A stretch of 64,000 nt of DNA from Anaerostipes sp. (lineage in GTDB: Bacteria; Bacillota; Clostridia; Lachnospirales; Lachnospiraceae), in the NCBI GenBank assembly GCA_028704435.1, contig JAQWFL010000013.1:1-64000 (forward strand), given 5' to 3'. This document shows, in pieces, positions 61,981 through 64,000 of this stretch; the first letter of the stretch is position 1; each line of letters begins with the position of its first letter. A model generated the notes under the pieces. It saw only the letters and a list, made by a program, of their open reading frames with translations. It was not told where the DNA came from and ran no database searches. Position numbers and translations under genes: made by a program.

Positions 61981-62967
61981 ATGGGGGAAAGGTTTAATTT
62001 CTTAAATCGTTTAAAAGAACCGGTTGTTTTAAAAGACGACCATGATACAGAGAAACAATTGGATGAATTAAAGGCACTTCTACCACGAGTAAATGAAGAG
62101 GGTAGAGAGATAATAGAAAAAGATATCAAGAAATTAGAATATGGGATTGTTGGGGAAAAACAAATTTTGTTTGAATTAAAAAACAGCCATATGCCAATGT
62201 ATATTATTCATAATTTGTATTTGTCAGATGGAGAGCAGCAGGCACAGATTGATTATTTAGTTGTAACCAAGAAGATTTGTTTTGTCATTGAATGTAAAAA
62301 TCTATACGGTGATATTGAGATTAATGAAAAGGGTGAATTCATTCGTAGAATTCAGTTTGGGAAGTATTATAAAAAAGAGGGAATTTACTCACCAATCACA
62401 CAAAATCAAAGACATATGGAGTTATTAAAGAAGATAAAAAGCGAGAATAAAACTAATATTTTTTTAAAAGTAATGGGGAATATGGGCTTTGATGATTTTT
62501 ATAAGTCAGTAGTTGTGCTTGCAAACCCAAGTACAGTATTAAAAGATAAAAAGGCACCCAAAGATATTAAAAAGCAAGTAATTCGAGGGGATCAGCTTAT
62601 AAAATATATAAAAGATAAAGTGAAAGAATCCAAAGAATTTGCCAATTCAAGTGACGGAATGGAAAAGTGGGCAACTAACATTTTAAAATTGGATACGCAA
62701 AAACAAATGGATTATACTGCTAAATATATGAAATACATAGGCGCAAATGATAATGATTTAAAAAATAGTTTAAAAAAGTATCGTTTGAATAAAAGCAAAG
62801 AAGAAAACACAAAGGCATACATTATATTTACAGATAAGCAATTGGACGCATTGATTGATAAGAAACCGAAAAATAAAGATGAATTATTACTTGTCTCAGG
62901 ATTTGGAGAAAAGAAAATAGAGAAATATGGGGATGATATTTTAGAGGAAATAAGAAAACACGCATAA
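61981..62967 (+). CDS. NERD nuclease-like domain plus HRDC domain
   Basis: The 328-residue protein has a NERD domain (about 55-185) with QIDYLVVTKK (candidate catalytic Asp) and IECKNLYGDI (E-x-K) of the PD-(D/E)XK type, then a long lysine-rich helical region, and a C-terminal HRDC domain (about 275-328; DKQLDALIDKKPKNKDELL, GFGEKKIEKYG). The combination suggests nucleic acid binding and cleavage. The SD GGGAGAG is adequate. It is close to an XRE regulator gene on the other strand. Function unknown; no mobile element is visible. Confidence 0.88.
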   Translation: MGERFNFLNRLKEPVVLKDDHDTEKQLDELKALLPRVNEEGREIIEKDIKKLEYGIVGEKQILFELKNSHMPMYIIHNLYLSDGEQQAQIDYLVVTKKICFVIECKNLYGDIEINEKGEFIRRIQFGKYYKKEGIYSPITQNQRHMELLKKIKSENKTNIFLKVMGNMGFDDFYKSVVVLANPSTVLKDKKAPKDIKKQVIRGDQLIKYIKDKVKESKEFANSSDGMEKWATNILKLDTQKQMDYTAKYMKYIGANDNDLKNSLKKYRLNKSKEENTKAYIIFTDKQLDALIDKKPKNKDELLLVSGFGEKKIEKYGDDILEEIRKHA

Positions 62968-62986
62968 TAATCATACGTGTTTTTCC
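62955..62986. terminator. Bidirectional terminator
   Basis: AAAACACG pairs with CGTGTTTT across a 13-base loop, within the last codons of the NERD gene and at the stop of the XRE gene. Confidence 0.7.
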
Positions 62987-63315
62987 TACTCTTGATTCTT
63001 GTATAAAGTTTTTAAAATCTCAAAAGCAATTTTTTGATTGTTTTTGTCTAACATACCCCAGTAAGTAAGAATTCTTTCCTGATCTCTATCAAGAGCCGGC
63101 GGTAAGGGAGTTTCTATGTCAAAAAATTCTGAAACAGTGATTCCGAAGCCATCACACAATTTAAAGAGTGTTGGAAGTGATGGAAGATTATTGTTTTTGA
63201 ACATTGATGCTAGAGTTGAATCAGCAATACCTGATTTTTTAGATAATTGGTAACGACTCCATCCATTTCTTTTAATTAATTCATTAATTCTATTTAATAC
63301 ATGTTCCTCTGTCAC
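62986..63315 (-). CDS. XRE-family regulator
   Basis: The 109-residue protein has an N-terminal helix-turn-helix (about 5-65, NGWSRYQLSKKSGIADSTLASMFKNNNLPSLPTLFKLCDGFG) and a short C-terminal region resembling small Firmicutes regulators with an LPPALDRDQERILTYWGMLD tail. It starts with GTG, 5 bases after AGGAGG. An inverted CGCGTT repeat lies upstream, a probable autoregulatory site. Target genes are unknown; convergent with the NERD gene. Confidence 0.9.
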   Translation of the reverse strand: MTEEHVLNRINELIKRNGWSRYQLSKKSGIADSTLASMFKNNNLPSLPTLFKLCDGFGITVSEFFDIETPLPPALDRDQERILTYWGMLDKNNQKIAFEILKTLYKNQE

Positions 63316-63330
63316 AATATCCTCCTTTAC

Positions 63331-63359
63331 CGCGTTTGATATGTCTATAGTTTAACGCG
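63331..63359 (-). promoter_or_regulatory. CGCGTT inverted repeat upstream of the XRE gene
   Basis: CGCGTT (63331-63336) and AACGCG (63354-63359), 17 bases apart, stand out as the only GC-rich bases in an AT-rich gap. Candidate autoregulatory operator; the rest of 63360-63440 shows nothing notable. Confidence 0.4.
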
Positions 63360-63442
63360 TAAATAAGAAAGAAGTTAGAACGAAGATACATGGTTGTAAT
63401 AACGAAAATATAACGAATATACGATGTAAAATAAAATTTGCA

Positions 63443-63482
63443 GAAAAAAGAAAAGGGTGAATTCAACAGCGAATCCACCCTT
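63443..63482 (-). terminator. Terminator after the coat-like gene
   Basis: AAGGGTGAATTC pairs with GAATCCACCCTT (one G-U), loop of six, with A-rich DNA that reads as Ts on the minus strand. Confidence 0.8.
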
Positions 63483-63488
63483 GTTGTA

Positions 63489-63776
63489 TTAAAGCATAGA
63501 ATCAGAAGCATGCTTTACACTAGATTGAAATTTTTGACGTGTTTCAGCGATTTTTTCTTCTTGTGCTGAAGGCGTTGGATAGTAACCTTTTGCAGCCATT
63601 AAATGAAATAAATCATTTTGAATATCGTGTTCTTTATTTAAGATATCTATCATTGTTGTGCGCACGTTTTCATGTGCACATTCATTTGAAAAAGTATTGT
63701 AATTGTCGGTTGAAAATTTGGCAGTTGCTAAAGCGTCTCCTAGAATTTCCTTTTCACTAAAATTTGAATTTTCCAT
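63489..63776 (-). CDS. CotF-like spore coat protein
   Basis: The 95-residue protein matches the CotF family: EKEILGDALATAKFSTDNYNTFSNECAHENVRTTMIDILNKEHDIQNDLFHLMAAKGYYPTPSA. CotF-type proteins are helical coat components of spores. It lies nine bases after the 61-residue gene on the same strand, so they form a pair. The SD (TAGGAGA) is adequate. A terminator follows. Confidence 0.92.
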   Translation of the reverse strand: MENSNFSEKEILGDALATAKFSTDNYNTFSNECAHENVRTTMIDILNKEHDIQNDLFHLMAAKGYYPTPSAQEEKIAETRQKFQSSVKHASDSML

Positions 63777-63785
63777 AATTGTCTC

Positions 63786-63971
63786 CTAACCTAATAATTC
63801 ATAGATGGAATTGAAATGTCCCTGGTGTTTTTGAGAAATCTGTTGAAACTTTTGGCTCATTTCATGATCGCTGGTTTGTGAAGCAAGGTTTTGATATTTC
63901 TTGACTAATAATTCTTCTTCGTTAAGTGAATCATTAATTAGCGAGAGTTCTTTTTCTGATAACTGTTCCAT
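63786..63971 (-). CDS. Small coat-associated protein, CotF-pair type
   Basis: The 61-residue protein is helical and soluble, LSEKELSLINDSLNEEELLVKKYQNLASQTSDHEMSQKFQQISQKHQGHFNSIYELLG, and resembles the short partner usually encoded beside CotF-like proteins in Lachnospiraceae (ferritin-like helix pattern). The SD AAGGAGGTAC is strong. The upstream promoter lies mostly beyond the window. Spore coat association is inferred. Confidence 0.85.
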   Translation of the reverse strand: MEQLSEKELSLINDSLNEEELLVKKYQNLASQTSDHEMSQKFQQISQKHQGHFNSIYELLG

Positions 63972-64000
63972 AAGTACCTCCTTATTTGATTTAATTAAAA

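Noticed and set aside
61981-63315. NERD and XRE genes as a toxin-antitoxin or defence pair
   Set aside because: The genes are convergent, each has its own promoter, and no other defence gene is near.
1-64000. CRISPR array, prophage, IS element, tRNA or rRNA
   Set aside because: No spaced direct repeats, transposase, integrase, or recognisable tRNA or rRNA sequence was found by reading both strands.

Overview
The window is low-GC DNA that reads like a chromosome segment of a butyrate-producing, spore-forming member of the Lachnospiraceae (Clostridia). The evidence is a butyryl-CoA:acetate CoA-transferase, electron-transfer flavoprotein genes (etfB-etfA), L-lactate dehydrogenase, a FabV/Ter-type enoyl reductase, a ferredoxin-type old-yellow-enzyme reductase, CotF-like coat proteins, and Firmicutes-style SD sequences, LexA boxes and an L21 leader. 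It looks like ordinary core chromosome. I see no phage, IS element, CRISPR array, tRNA or rRNA.

Layout. 1-4.7 kb: the end of etfB, etfA, a nucleoid-associated protein, then ldh and the CoA-transferase on the minus strand. This is fermentation, with a Rex-like site before the CoA-transferase and a 31-bp palindrome carrying the ldh SD. 4.8-10.1 kb: a YtqB/MnmM-type methyltransferase, a D,D-carboxypeptidase, an M18 aminopeptidase, a glyoxalase-fold protein and an L,D-transpeptidase. 10.2-14.4 kb: leuS, a flavodoxin-like protein and a patch of small orphan genes, including a Cys-rich double-hairpin protein. 14.4-16.5 kb: thiM-thiE and, convergent, an ECF S component. 16.6-24.4 kb: one apparent operon of an aconitase-family hydratase, an NhaC-type antiporter, and a MoxR ATPase, DUF58 protein and transglutaminase set. 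24.4-26.3 kb: an NlpC/P60 hydrolase and fabV.

26.3-31.8 kb: the conserved run RNase E/G, L21, Prp, L27, ObgE, YhbY, NadD, YqeK, RsfS. 31.8-32.9 kb: divergent lexA and a YneA-like LysM protein sharing LexA boxes. 33-37 kb: three tandem paralogous amidases. 37.2-46.9 kb: a long biosynthetic operon azlC-azlD-leuB-ilvD-ilvB-serC-serA-asd-mscS. 47-50.1 kb: argH and a large unknown lipoprotein on the minus strand. 50.2-54 kb: a small membrane protein, an enoate-reductase-like enzyme, a 68-aa CxxC protein and a LysR regulator. 54-56.8 kb: a chorismate mutase-shikimate kinase fusion, an iron alcohol dehydrogenase and efp. 56.9-61.2 kb: ubiX, an LpdD-like gene, ubiD, an EamA exporter and an exported EEP phosphodiesterase. 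61.2-64 kb: a structured intergenic region, a C_GCAxxG_C_C protein, a NERD-HRDC protein, an XRE regulator and two coat-type proteins.

The most interesting signals are mainly regulatory. WalR-type boxes (TGTWAH-N5-TGTWAH) lie upstream of three cell-wall hydrolase genes, in two different geometries. A palindrome at ldh is promoter, terminator-like hairpin and SD at once. A 9-bp inverted repeat brackets the fabV -35. The 61.2-61.5 kb gap holds three stacked hairpins. No single large undescribed system is proven; the best gene-level candidates are the Cys-rich tandem-hairpin protein with its orphan neighbours, and the hydratase-NhaC pair.
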